Shown here: positions 1 through 8,128 of the stretch, piece by piece | Layout of the letters: every line of letters starts with the position of its first letter | Position numbering within the stretch: position 1 is the stretch's first letter | Assembly (NCBI GenBank): GCA_009784935.1 | Contig: WQXI01000005.1 | Span: 39,174 to 103,173, forward strand | Reading direction: 5' to 3' | DNA length: 64,000 nucleotides | From: Treponema sp. | GTDB lineage: Bacteria; Spirochaetota; Spirochaetia; Treponematales; Breznakiellaceae | Translations under genes and position numbers: made by a program | Notes under the pieces: model-generated | Told to the model about the DNA's origin: nothing | The model's input: only the letters and a program-made list of their open reading frames with translations | The model's database searches: none

Positions 1-211
1 TTTCATTTCTGCTTTGCTCATTTGTTAAATTATATGCCTTTTTTATCTCTTTTCCAATCTTCATATTTACTGGATTTAGTTTATGCTCTTCAATGAGACG
101 CAGATATTCACGCATTAATACAGGATCATTTTGTATCATTAGAAATATTTCGTCAGTGATACATTTGTTTTTTTCAGCTATTACTTTGCTTGCAAATTCA
201 TCAATTTCCAT
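1..211 (-). CDS. Partial gene, N-terminal 70 residues of an unrecognised protein
   Basis: An open frame starts with ATG at 211 and runs off the left edge. It reads MEIDEFASKVIAEKNK and continues as a charged helical sequence with the phrases MREYLRLIEEH and GKEIKKAYNL. An AGGAG-type ribosome site sits at about 217-226. The start lies 13 bp after the stop of the lipoprotein gene at 225-836, so the two are probably co-transcribed. It has no signal peptide or membrane segment in the visible part and is likely cytoplasmic. I do not recognise the family. It is too short in this window to assign a function. Confidence 0.6.
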   Translation of the reverse strand, partial: MEIDEFASKVIAEKNKCITDEIFLMIQNDPVLMREYLRLIEEHKLNPVNMKIGKEIKKAYNLTNEQSRNE

Positions 212-224
212 AAATTTTTCTCCT

Positions 225-836
225 TTAGAATTGTATTCTTTCTGATGCTCTGCGCTGTTCTTCTACTGCTCTCTCTCTATCCCAGTTTTCTTTTACTTGT
301 CTGTCGATTATTTTTAATTCTGACGGTCTCGTGTCATTAATAATAATCATTCTTCTAAGAAGAATCCACTCATAGACATACCGTCTGGCATCTGCATATG
401 TCGGCTGTCCATAGTTATTAATTGCAAGAGCAATAAAATCATCACTATATCTCATATTTATTTCTATTGCAAATAAATGACCATTTAAAAAATGAAAAAA
501 AACCTCATTGTATATATCTGAGCGATTAAACAAATGAATTGTTCTTAAAGTAAATTCAGAACGCCTCCAAATACCTAATTCCATATCAAGAGTTACACCT
601 TCACTGCTAAAATCTGTATGAAGAAAGAAGTTTACTGGATATCCGTCTGACTCTTCTCTAAGGTTAACATTAAATACGCTTGTAACTCTTGCTCTTACTT
701 GTTCCACGTTCATTGCTGTAGTAAAACCGTTCCATAGCTCAACCTCTGAGGAGTTTGCCTGCCCTCTGTTTTGAGCAGAACAAGATGTTAAAGATATAAC
801 GAGTAAAAAAATTAAAATTATGCTATGTTTCTTCAT
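225..836 (-). CDS. Small hypothetical lipoprotein (203 aa)
   Basis: The product begins MKKHSIILIFLLVISLTSC, a classic lipoprotein signal with the lipobox Cys at residue 19, so it should be a lipid-anchored envelope protein. The mature part is mixed alpha/beta with a basic, Arg/Glu-rich C-terminus. No enzymatic motif is visible. An AGGAG ribosome site lies at about 842-846. Its upstream region is occupied by the inverted-repeat element at 851-1048, which leaves the promoter inside or beyond that element. The partial gene at 1-211 follows in the same direction. It could belong to the variable, lineage-specific lipoproteins common in treponemes; this is inference from signal type and lack of recognisable homologues. 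Confidence 0.7.
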   Translation of the reverse strand: MKKHSIILIFLLVISLTSCSAQNRGQANSSEVELWNGFTTAMNVEQVRARVTSVFNVNLREESDGYPVNFFLHTDFSSEGVTLDMELGIWRRSEFTLRTIHLFNRSDIYNEVFFHFLNGHLFAIEINMRYSDDFIALAINNYGQPTYADARRYVYEWILLRRMIIINDTRPSELKIIDRQVKENWDRERAVEEQRRASERIQF

Positions 837-850
837 AAAAATCTCCTTTT

Positions 851-1048
851 AAAATGCGACAAATAAACCTACGTTTTTTTGTCGCAAAAGAGCTAAAGAA
901 AGCTCTCCGAAAAAAGATATTAAAAGGAGTAATTAGAAACAATTTTTATTAAAATAAATCGTAAAACTATTGATAAAATCCATAAATATGCTAGAATCAA
1001 AAAATACTACTTTGTAACAAAAAAACGTACAATTAAATGTCGCATTTT
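851..1048. mobile_element. MITE-like element with imperfect 40-bp terminal inverted repeats
   Basis: The left end reads AAAATGCGACA and later TACGTTTTTTTGT. The reverse complement of the right end carries the same two blocks at the same spacing, so about 34 of 42 positions match. Inside lies a hairpin AGAGCT/AGCTCT at 889-906. The element is about 200 bp and contains no ORF. A further local inverted repeat, TGCGACAAA/TTTGTCGCA, is present at 855-886. I do not see a convincing target-site duplication. It may be a non-autonomous transposon remnant or a large structured leader of the lipoprotein gene on the minus strand. Confidence 0.45.
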
Positions 1049-1075
1049 GTATTTCCCCTTTCTATGTGAGAATCT

Positions 1076-1250
1076 TTTCACCCTTCGACAAGCTCAGTGT
1101 CCCATGCTCAGGGTTCAGCTCAGCGACCTCATGGACATTCTCTGTGTTACTCTGTGGTTAAATTTCCCTCTTCATTATTCCTCTGCGATCTTTGCGCCCT
1201 CTGTGCCTCTGCGTGAGTTTTATCCGTATTAATCTGCGTTTTTCCGCAGT
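1076..1250. repeat. Composite dispersed repeat (CTTCGACAAGCTCAG and CTCTGTG/TGCCTCTGCGTGAG types)
   Basis: This part of the 416-bp gap between 837 and 1252 contains no credible gene. It is built of two repeat types. The first, at about 1082-1131, contains CTTCGACAAGCTCAGTG and reshuffled GCTCAGGG/GCTCAG pieces, a sequence found dispersed in many bacterial genomes. The second, at about 1137-1216, contains TCTGTGTTACTCTGTGGTTA and TGCCTCTGCGTGAG, the same wording seen near 18.1, 19.2, 20.5, 41.9 and 55.9 kb. A 61-codon plus-strand frame across it is a by-product of the repeat. Confidence 0.7.
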
Positions 1251-1252
1251 CC

Positions 1253-2422
1253 CTACTTTACCAGTTCATAATCCTGCAGGGATTCTTCGATGAGTTCATC
1301 CAGTTCTAATTTTTCGTACAGTTCATTTGCTTCGTTTACTTTGCCCCGCAGAACAGGATGTTTAGGGGTAAACAGCGTACAGCAATCCTGAAACGGCAGT
1401 ATCGAAGTTTCGAATGTTCCGATTTGTTTTGCTTTTGTAATAATTTCTTCTTTGCTTATGCCAATCAACGGCCTAAACACAGGAAGTTTTATTCTGCTTT
1501 GAGTACATGCTATATTTTCCATTGTTTGGCTTGCTACCTGCGAAAGACTCTCCCCTGTTATGAGGCATTTGCATTTAATTTTTTTTGCCGCTTTTTCGGC
1601 GGCTTCCATCATTGCCATGCGTAAAAGCACTGTTGTCCATTCTGCAGGAGAGCGCTCTTTAATGCGCATTTGTACTTTTGTAAAATTCAATATATAAAGA
1701 TGAATCCCCATGCAGTACTTGCCTGTCAGCTTTGCCAGTGTAATTACTTTTTCTTTTGCCTCTATCGAAGTATACGGATAAGCATGAAAATGTATCGCGT
1801 CAATAATAATACCGCGCGTTGCCATAAAAAATGCCGCGACAGGAGAATCAATTCCTCCAGACAGCAATAACAAACCTCTCCCTGCTGTTCCAACAGGAAG
1901 ACCGTAAAGTCCTTTTTTACCGCCGGAATAAACAAATGCTTTTTCGCGTATTTCGATCCTTATCGTATCCTGCGGATTATGAATATCTACTTTAATATCT
2001 GTCACTGCATTTGTAACGGCATTTCCGCCTTCGCAGCATAGTTCGTAAGAAGAAAGCGGGAAGCTCTTGTCAGTTCTCCGCGCATCGATTTTAAAAGTTC
2101 TTGCTCCATTGGCATAAATTTTTCTGCCTTCTTCTGCGGCGGCGTTTATAACAGCCTGCGGTGTTTTCTCGCATGTGACAGTTTTTGCCCAGCCGGAAAT
2201 TCCAATGAGGTGCGAAAGTATATCTTCGATTTCATTTGATTTTTCTTCTGGAGCGCTAATATAGTATCTTCCGGCTGTGAACTTTACAGAAACTTTAGCT
2301 TCGATCTTTGATAAAAGACGCTGAATATTACTTTTAAGAACGCCTTCAAAACTTTTACGGTTATCGCCTTTTAGTGTAAGTTCCGAAGGTTTTAAAAGCC
2401 ATGTTACCATGTTCTGATTCAT
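1253..2422 (-). CDS. thiI: tRNA 4-thiouridine sulfurtransferase ThiI (no rhodanese domain)
   Basis: ThiI adenylates U8 of tRNA and transfers sulfur to make 4-thiouridine, and in many bacteria also feeds thiamine thiazole synthesis. Residues about 60-165 form the ferredoxin-like/THUMP region. The PP-loop SGGIDS is at 188-193, and a conserved Asp-Cys-Cys at about 346-348 is followed by a Pro-His motif. The protein stops at 389 residues, so the C-terminal rhodanese domain of the enterobacterial form is absent. This is the short type that receives sulfur from a dedicated cysteine desulfurase in bacilli. It is last in the galK-surE-TPR-NHL operon, 10 bp after the preceding stop. No thi biosynthesis genes are nearby, so the tRNA role is more likely. 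Confidence 0.93.
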   Translation of the reverse strand: MNQNMVTWLLKPSELTLKGDNRKSFEGVLKSNIQRLLSKIEAKVSVKFTAGRYYISAPEEKSNEIEDILSHLIGISGWAKTVTCEKTPQAVINAAAEEGRKIYANGARTFKIDARRTDKSFPLSSYELCCEGGNAVTNAVTDIKVDIHNPQDTIRIEIREKAFVYSGGKKGLYGLPVGTAGRGLLLLSGGIDSPVAAFFMATRGIIIDAIHFHAYPYTSIEAKEKVITLAKLTGKYCMGIHLYILNFTKVQMRIKERSPAEWTTVLLRMAMMEAAEKAAKKIKCKCLITGESLSQVASQTMENIACTQSRIKLPVFRPLIGISKEEIITKAKQIGTFETSILPFQDCCTLFTPKHPVLRGKVNEANELYEKLELDELIEESLQDYELVK

Positions 2423-2432
2423 CTATTTTTTA

Positions 2433-4508
2433 CTACTCAAGAGGCGGGAAATAAAAAGTATTATCTCTTCCTGATCTTTCCATCAGGTATACTTCCGCTT
2501 CTATCGGCAGGAATGCGCGTCCAAAGTCAGAAGGAAGGCGTGAGTTATATGTAAATGTATAAACACCGGAAGGATTCTCCGCAACGCCTTTTATTAGTTC
2601 TCCAATACCCCGCGGACGATACAGATGCATTGCTCTTCCGCCTGTTTCCCTGCAAAGATATTCAATGCCTTCTGATATTTCTAAGCCGCCCAAAATTATT
2701 GCGTTAAAAACGATTCCGTTGTTTGCAAGATAACTTGCCATTTCGGAAAGACTGTACTGTTCAAACGCTAAATTGCCCAAAGAGCCGGAGCCGACATAAA
2801 CAACAGAACGTTTCGGCGCTGCGGTCAAAAGATCTGTGGCGGCAAGACGCAGACCTAAATCGAAACGCCATCTTTGCGTATAGTTTGCGGCTGTTCCGCG
2901 GACAGCATTCTCAAGCGAAACAGCATGCCGTTCACGCAGCGGCTGCCCTGCAGCGGAAATAACAGAAACAATTTTTGAATTATTCATTTCGTTCATAGCG
3001 CGGTTTATATCACGTGAAGCTGCGGTTAATGCATCGCGCATGTTCGCAGTAATGTCAGATCTTTCTATGAGAAGAGAAATATCTCCGCCCGAATAACTAA
3101 AGCCCGGAGCAAGATATATCTGGTCTGCAGCGGGATTATTATTTTCTGTCAGTAAAAAGTTATTATTATCAAGACCCACAATAGGACGCCTAAGCCTGTC
3201 TTCTACAGTGAGTTCAACTCTTACTTGAGGGAAACGCTGAGAATTAACATTGCGTATCTGAACAAAGAAACCGGAAGCTAAATCATCAAATCTTGTCATT
3301 ACTGCAACTTCGCCGGCGTTAAAATTTGCGGCAACAACATTGCCGTTCCTGTCCATGTCAGCGGCGGTTATGCGCGTACGCTCTCCTCCTGCAGCTCCCA
3401 GCTCACGTACTATTGCAGAATCAACATCTATTTGTAAAATCCTATTAAGATCAGCGACAAGCAAGGTTCCGTCAGAAAGAAATCTTAAACTCTCAGGACC
3501 TGTAAGACCTTCTGCCGCTAAAGGACCTAAATAGTTTCCGTTTGGATCAAACATATAAATTGTATTTGCGACATTATCAGCGACATATATTTTTCCGTTG
3601 TTAGCGGCAATTCCTGTCGGAGAAAGCATTCCGGGAAAAACAGCGTTTCGTAATCCAAAGGATAAAATAAAATCACCATCCGGATCGAATTTTGAGATTC
3701 GCCTGTTTCCGTAATCTACGACAAATAAATATCCGTCTTCGTCGATTGTAAGATAATGCGGACCGATAAACTGACCGGCGCCTAAACCTCTGGAACCCAA
3801 ATAGGAAATAAAATCGCCATTACTGCTTAAAATGCTTACCCTGCTGCCGCGGAACTCTGATAAATACATACGTCCGTCTAAACCGCGCACCATGTCAAAA
3901 GGACGATCAAAGCCGTTAAGAGGACCTCTTTTTCGTTCTCTTATAATTCCGTTTACGTCAACTCTGATAATTTCGTTGCTTCCGTATGCGACAATCCAAA
4001 TTGAACCGTCATTGTTTGGAAGCACAGATGTAGGCTGGCGGTAAAGAACAATATCATTGTACCTTCCCGGATAACGCCCGGATTGCACATAACGAACACC
4101 GTCATTTGCAACCGGCATTAAAAAACGCCTGTTTGCTACAGTTTCTATCCGCGCGTTAAGAAGCATTCCAACTCCGGTGTTTCTTCTGTATATATCAAGA
4201 GCGGATCTCCATTGACGAATTGCAGTTTCTTCGAAGCCAGAATAATAATAAGCTCTTCCCAGCCAGTCAAGAATTAAAGCTTCTCCGGGTCTAAAAGACA
4301 GAGCGCGTTCGAAAGAAAGAATCGATTCGTTATATGAATAACGGTTAAATGCCATAACCCCTATGCGAAACTCATCTGCGGCAGAAAGCGCGGCAGCTCC
4401 GGTGCCTCCTGTAACAGGACCAGGACGTCCGGGATCAGGCTGCGCAGAAAGACTAACACAGAAAATTAAGAACAAGAGTGAATAGGTAAAAGTCTTTATA
4501 ATTTTCAC
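2433..4508 (-). CDS. Secreted TPR / NHL beta-propeller / VWA-like protein
   Basis: The product (691 aa) has a signal peptide (MKIIKTFTYSLLFLIFCVSLSAQ) and a Pro/Gly-rich linker. A TPR-like pair follows at about 45-110 (FNRYSYNESILSFERALSF). Residues about 150-400 carry NHL-type repeats, with phrases such as GRMYLSEFRGSRVSIL, GYLFVVDYGNRRISKFD and GKIYVADNVANTIYMFD. The last 270 residues look like a VWA-type fold with a VRVELTVEDRLRRPI strand region, but I do not see a clear MIDAS DxSxS. It is probably a periplasmic or surface scaffold for protein contacts. It overlaps the upstream TPR gene by 4 bp, so the two are translationally coupled and may form one complex. No catalytic residues are evident. 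Confidence 0.75.
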   Translation of the reverse strand: MKIIKTFTYSLLFLIFCVSLSAQPDPGRPGPVTGGTGAAALSAADEFRIGVMAFNRYSYNESILSFERALSFRPGEALILDWLGRAYYYSGFEETAIRQWRSALDIYRRNTGVGMLLNARIETVANRRFLMPVANDGVRYVQSGRYPGRYNDIVLYRQPTSVLPNNDGSIWIVAYGSNEIIRVDVNGIIRERKRGPLNGFDRPFDMVRGLDGRMYLSEFRGSRVSILSSNGDFISYLGSRGLGAGQFIGPHYLTIDEDGYLFVVDYGNRRISKFDPDGDFILSFGLRNAVFPGMLSPTGIAANNGKIYVADNVANTIYMFDPNGNYLGPLAAEGLTGPESLRFLSDGTLLVADLNRILQIDVDSAIVRELGAAGGERTRITAADMDRNGNVVAANFNAGEVAVMTRFDDLASGFFVQIRNVNSQRFPQVRVELTVEDRLRRPIVGLDNNNFLLTENNNPAADQIYLAPGFSYSGGDISLLIERSDITANMRDALTAASRDINRAMNEMNNSKIVSVISAAGQPLRERHAVSLENAVRGTAANYTQRWRFDLGLRLAATDLLTAAPKRSVVYVGSGSLGNLAFEQYSLSEMASYLANNGIVFNAIILGGLEISEGIEYLCRETGGRAMHLYRPRGIGELIKGVAENPSGVYTFTYNSRLPSDFGRAFLPIEAEVYLMERSGRDNTFYFPPLE

Positions 4509-5233
4509 CTGTCCCCTCCCGATGCAATTTTAAAATGTTTTTTTATTTCTTCTTCGTTGGGAGCTAAATCCAAAGCTCTTCTCAGCCAAGTGCGCGCTTC
4601 TAAAACTTCTCCGCTTTTATAATACGCCCACCCGAGCGAATCCAAATAAGCCGCGCTCTGCGGTCTGTAATCGACCGCTCTTCTGCAAAGACGAAGCGCC
4701 CGCATTACATCCATCCCCGTATCCGCGAGAATAAATCCCATGCTGTTCATTGCGGTCGCGTTATCAGAATCAATTTCCAGCGCTTTTTCATAAAGTTCTA
4801 CCGCGCTTTTATACTGTTTCTGGAGACATGCGGCATAAGCCAGCGTATTGTAAAGAAGCGGCGATTCCAGACCGCTGGACTGAAGCCTTTTTAGTTCGTA
4901 TTCTGCCATTCTGACGCGTTTTGTAATAACATAAATATACGCAAGAGTCATTCTGCATTGATAAACTCGGAGTATATCACTGCTGGAAGTTACCACTTGT
5001 TCGAGAAACGAAAGAGCTTCTTCGTAGTGTTCAAGCTTTGTATAACAAAGCCCAAGATAATATGCGAGTTCCATTTTTTCATCATAATTTAAACCGGATG
5101 TATCTGTTGAGAGCAGTTCATCAAGCGCTTTTTTCCAGTCTTTTTTTTGATATAACTGTACAGCGTCCTGAAACTTTTCGTCTGGGCGGGAATTATCATC
5201 GATAGTGTCATTTTCATTTTCATAAAAAGTCAT
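4505..5233 (-). CDS. TPR-repeat protein (242 aa)
   Basis: The protein has no signal peptide and consists of about five tetratricopeptide repeats. Examples are YEEALSFLEQVV, YKSAVELYEKALEIDSDNA and VLEARTWLRRALDLAPNEEE. TPR arrays mediate protein-protein contacts. A strong ribosome site (GGGGGGAGGG) precedes the ATG. It overlaps the downstream NHL/VWA-like gene by 4 bp, which argues that the two act together, one in the cytoplasm and one exported. It follows surE with a 15-bp gap. Confidence 0.8.
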   Translation of the reverse strand: MTFYENENDTIDDNSRPDEKFQDAVQLYQKKDWKKALDELLSTDTSGLNYDEKMELAYYLGLCYTKLEHYEEALSFLEQVVTSSSDILRVYQCRMTLAYIYVITKRVRMAEYELKRLQSSGLESPLLYNTLAYAACLQKQYKSAVELYEKALEIDSDNATAMNSMGFILADTGMDVMRALRLCRRAVDYRPQSAAYLDSLGWAYYKSGEVLEARTWLRRALDLAPNEEEIKKHFKIASGGDR

Positions 5234-5248
5234 GCTCCCTCCCCCCTG

Positions 5249-6010
5249 TTAACCTGACGCAATTACCGGCTGGGATAATACAATGCTGAATGCTGCATTG
5301 CCTTTTAAGACCTCAGCCCAATCAGAACCTTCCTCAGGAATATTCTCCGCTTTTCCGGGTTTGGCAAAACAATATCTGCCTCCATCCGGAGATGTATAAG
5401 AAACAATCCTATCATTATAATACCTCAAAGAAGGAAAAGAAGAAACAAGCGCGAGAGGTTTTTTTTCGGTATTGGGAAAATTAACATTCACAAATGAACC
5501 GGCTTTCCAGTATCCCATTAAAGGGACCAGTTTTTCTATGATGTATGAGATTACAGATTCCCACTGCCACGAGAGCTCATTTTCTACCAATGAAAGCGCG
5601 ACAGAAGGAATGCCAAACATGCTCCCTTGTCTTGCCGCCGCCGCTGTCCCGGAATAAATTATATCGGTTCCTAGGTTTGCTCCGGCATTAATTCCGGACA
5701 GTATTAAATCCGGCGCTCTCTCCATATTAAAAGCCGGACTTTCTGTAGAAATACAGATTTCCGGGATTCCGCCCAATAACGCTGTAATAATGCAATCTAC
5801 GGGGGTTCCTGAACATGACCAAGTATCTTCTTCGATTTCTGATAGTTTTAACGGAGCAGATAAAAATTCGATAGAATGAGAACAGCCCGAACGATTGGAA
5901 TCAGGAGCGACGGTAAAAACCCTGTGTCCTGCGTTTCTCAGAGCTTTTGCGAGAAGCCTTACTCCCTGAGAAGAAATTCCATCATCATTGGAAAGAAGGA
6001 TTTTAAGCAT
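5249..6010 (-). CDS. surE: 5'/3'-nucleotidase SurE
   Basis: SurE is a metal-dependent cytoplasmic phosphatase that dephosphorylates nucleoside monophosphates and is linked to stationary-phase survival. The N-terminus ILLSNDDGISSQGVRLLAKAL carries the metal-binding Asp-Asp pair. It is followed by VFTVAPDSNRSGCSHSIE and, further on, the conserved SGINAGANLGTDIIYSGTAA block that completes the metal site. Length (253 aa) is normal. It overlaps the upstream galactokinase-like gene by 8 bp. Confidence 0.95.
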   Translation of the reverse strand: MLKILLSNDDGISSQGVRLLAKALRNAGHRVFTVAPDSNRSGCSHSIEFLSAPLKLSEIEEDTWSCSGTPVDCIITALLGGIPEICISTESPAFNMERAPDLILSGINAGANLGTDIIYSGTAAAARQGSMFGIPSVALSLVENELSWQWESVISYIIEKLVPLMGYWKAGSFVNVNFPNTEKKPLALVSSFPSLRYYNDRIVSYTSPDGGRYCFAKPGKAENIPEEGSDWAEVLKGNAAFSIVLSQPVIASG

Positions 6011-7223
6011 TTGTCCCCTTCCGCGTTTGTACTATTCTGGCTTTTGCAGCCAGTTTAATTTCGTAAACCACCGGGCGGAACCCAAATATTCTTTCATACT
6101 CTTCCATGCGTTTTTTATATTCTTCCGCAAGCTCACGGCGGATAATTGTATATGTGCAGCCTCCAAACCCTGTGCCTGTCATCCTCGAACCTGCCGCTCC
6201 TTCGATCTCCTGCGCTCGTTTTACAAGCCAGTCAACTTCGGGACAGCTGATTTCATAAAGATCACGCAAGCTTTCGTGAGAATGATAAATAATTTTTGCA
6301 AGAGAAGCGAGATCACTCCGCTCAAGCGCATCGGATGCGTCTTCTACCCTGCGGATTTCTTCGACAATGTGAATGCTTCGCCTGCGAATTTGTTCGGGGA
6401 AATCTCCGAGAACTTCTAAAAGATCTGACGAAGCAAAATCCTTAAAACTCGCGCCCTGCCGTTTTTGCGAAAGAAGTTCCAGCCCTTTTAGAATATCAGA
6501 ACGGCGCAGATTTATTTCGTTCTCTGTGCCCATTCTCGGAACGCGCGAATCAACAAGTAAAAATTTAAACTTTGCAAACGGTGATTTAATGAACTTTAAT
6601 TCATTTTCTGATGAATCTATCGCTAAAAAATGGTCCTTCTTGGAACACAAGGTTATATAATAATCTGCAAGCGGAATTGTCGTGCCAAAAATAGTTTTAT
6701 GAGCATCTTTTAGCTTTTGCGCTAGATCTAAATCGCTTATCTGAAAATGCAAAAGATTTCTTAACGCAACTGCCGCAGCGACTTCTATAGCGGTAGAAGA
6801 AGCCAGAGCGATATGCTGGGGTATATCACCGCAAAACGAAAAGTTAAGCCCTTTCATTGGAAACCCAAGCTCAATAAACATAAGAATTGCAGGTTTTAAG
6901 TGGTTTGCCCACCTGTCTTCGCGCCTATATTTGAGATTTGCCAGCGTACTTCTCTTTCTTTCTTTTAAATCTGCGGCATAAAAACGGAATGAATTGTCTT
7001 TTCGGTTACTTACGGCAACATGAATGTAACGATCTATCGCGGCTGACAGAAAAATACCGTCTTCCGGCTCGCCTTGTTCACCCAAAAAGTGAATTCTTCC
7101 GGGCGCTTCGGCTATGACTATAGGGTTAGAACGCTCGCTGTCAGAAGAAACGCTGCCGCTCTTTTGACTCGGTCTTGATTCTAGTTCATACTCTAATTGA
7201 TGTATTTGACCGATATCCAGCAT
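6003..7223 (-). CDS. Galactokinase-like GHMP kinase
   Basis: GHMP-family sugar kinases phosphorylate sugars such as galactose at C1. All three family motifs are visible: APGRIHFLGEQ at about 40-50, HIALASSTAIEVAAA at about 137-150 in place of the usual PxGxGLSSS, and GSRMTGTGFGGCT near residue 350. Motif 1 departs from the galactokinase consensus GRVNLIGEHTDY: His becomes Gln and the Asp-Tyr is displaced. The central Asp region is also divergent (ADYYITL in place of MDQ). The fold is therefore secure, but the substrate may not be galactose. It is first in a five-gene operon with a promoter at 7253-7281 and a GGGAGGG ribosome site. Confidence 0.75.
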   Translation of the reverse strand: MLDIGQIHQLEYELESRPSQKSGSVSSDSERSNPIVIAEAPGRIHFLGEQGEPEDGIFLSAAIDRYIHVAVSNRKDNSFRFYAADLKERKRSTLANLKYRREDRWANHLKPAILMFIELGFPMKGLNFSFCGDIPQHIALASSTAIEVAAAVALRNLLHFQISDLDLAQKLKDAHKTIFGTTIPLADYYITLCSKKDHFLAIDSSENELKFIKSPFAKFKFLLVDSRVPRMGTENEINLRRSDILKGLELLSQKRQGASFKDFASSDLLEVLGDFPEQIRRRSIHIVEEIRRVEDASDALERSDLASLAKIIYHSHESLRDLYEISCPEVDWLVKRAQEIEGAAGSRMTGTGFGGCTYTIIRRELAEEYKKRMEEYERIFGFRPVVYEIKLAAKARIVQTRKGTNA

Positions 7224-7252
7224 TAAAACCCTCCCTTTTTCTTGATTTTTCT

Positions 7253-7281
7253 ATTATATCAAGGAATAAGAGAATCTTCAA
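7253..7281 (-). promoter_or_regulatory. Sigma70-type promoter of the galK-like/surE/thiI operon
   Basis: On the minus strand TTGAAG (7276-7281) is followed after 17 bp by TATAAT (7253-7258), with TGA just before it giving an extended -10. Transcription would start near 7246, about 23 nt before the ATG, leaving room for the GGGAGGG ribosome site. Confidence 0.75.
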
Positions 7282-7298
7282 TGGCGTATATTACGAAA

Positions 7299-8126
7299 TT
7301 ATGTCGTTTTTTTACTAAGTATAGAAACAATAATAATTGCAAAAAAAGTACAAATATACGGGAAAGCGAGTAGAATTTCGGCTGGAATTGTAAGAATCTG
7401 AGCATAATTTGAAAGAACCTCTGCAAACGAAAAGACAAAAGCAGCGGCGGCAATACCAAACGGCTTTTTCATTCCAAAAAATATAATAACAAGAGCTATC
7501 CACCCCTTTCCGGCGGACATTCCGGGTACAAAAGCTCCAAGGTTAAGGCTCAAAAATGCTCCTCCAATACCGCAGAAAATACCGCATATAATAAATGCTA
7601 TTAATTGATAAAATTGGGGATTTATTCCCAGCGATTTAAGGGATTCTGAACTTTTTTCGCACGCTCTGAGTCTGTATCCAAATGGTGTTTTATATATAGT
7701 AATCCATGATATTAATAATAGAATAACCGCAGTTAGTATAAACCAATTTAAGTTTAATTGATCAATGTTTACGGCGAATACGCCTTTTGTATTAAATATT
7801 TTTTCTGAAAGAATAATGCATATTCCGCCGGAAAAAAGATTTACCGCAAGTCCTGATATAAATAAGTTGGCTTTTAATTTAAAGACCGAAAACAAGTAAA
7901 GTATTGATAATATTAAAGCCGCAAAAACAGCGGAGAAAACAGCAAGAATAATATTATTAGTAAAAAAATATACAACTATTGATGAAAATGCGCTAAAGAG
8001 AAGCATTCCTTCCAGCGCTATGTTAAGATTTCCGCTAAGAGCCGGGAATAATCCGCCTAAAGAAGCAAAGAATAAAGGGATCATTACTGTTACAGAACTT
8101 TTTAAAAAAGAAAATATATAATCCAT
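7299..8126 (-). CDS. ABC transporter permease, BMP/nucleoside-sugar type (second subunit)
   Basis: This is an inner-membrane permease of the BPD_transp_2 family (275 aa) with about eight hydrophobic segments. It has the typical N-terminus PLFFASLGGLFPALSGNLNIALEGMLLFSAF and the cytoplasmic loop FGYRLRACEKSSESLKSLGI that contacts the ATPase. It pairs with the permease just upstream (2-bp gap) to form the heterodimeric channel of a BMP-dependent importer. It is the last gene of the GH5-kinase-transporter operon. The sequence is AT-rich, unlike the galK operon next door. Confidence 0.88.
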   Translation of the reverse strand: MDYIFSFLKSSVTVMIPLFFASLGGLFPALSGNLNIALEGMLLFSAFSSIVVYFFTNNIILAVFSAVFAALILSILYLFSVFKLKANLFISGLAVNLFSGGICIILSEKIFNTKGVFAVNIDQLNLNWFILTAVILLLISWITIYKTPFGYRLRACEKSSESLKSLGINPQFYQLIAFIICGIFCGIGGAFLSLNLGAFVPGMSAGKGWIALVIIFFGMKKPFGIAAAAFVFSFAEVLSNYAQILTIPAEILLAFPYICTFFAIIIVSILSKKTT

Positions 8127-8128
8127 TG

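Noticed and set aside
1047..1232. 61-codon plus-strand ORF
   Set aside because: It lies wholly in the dispersed repeat and its wording comes from repeat units; no ribosome site.
5988..6419. 143-codon plus-strand ORF opposite the galactokinase-like gene
   Set aside because: Antisense shadow over conserved kinase motifs; no ribosome site.
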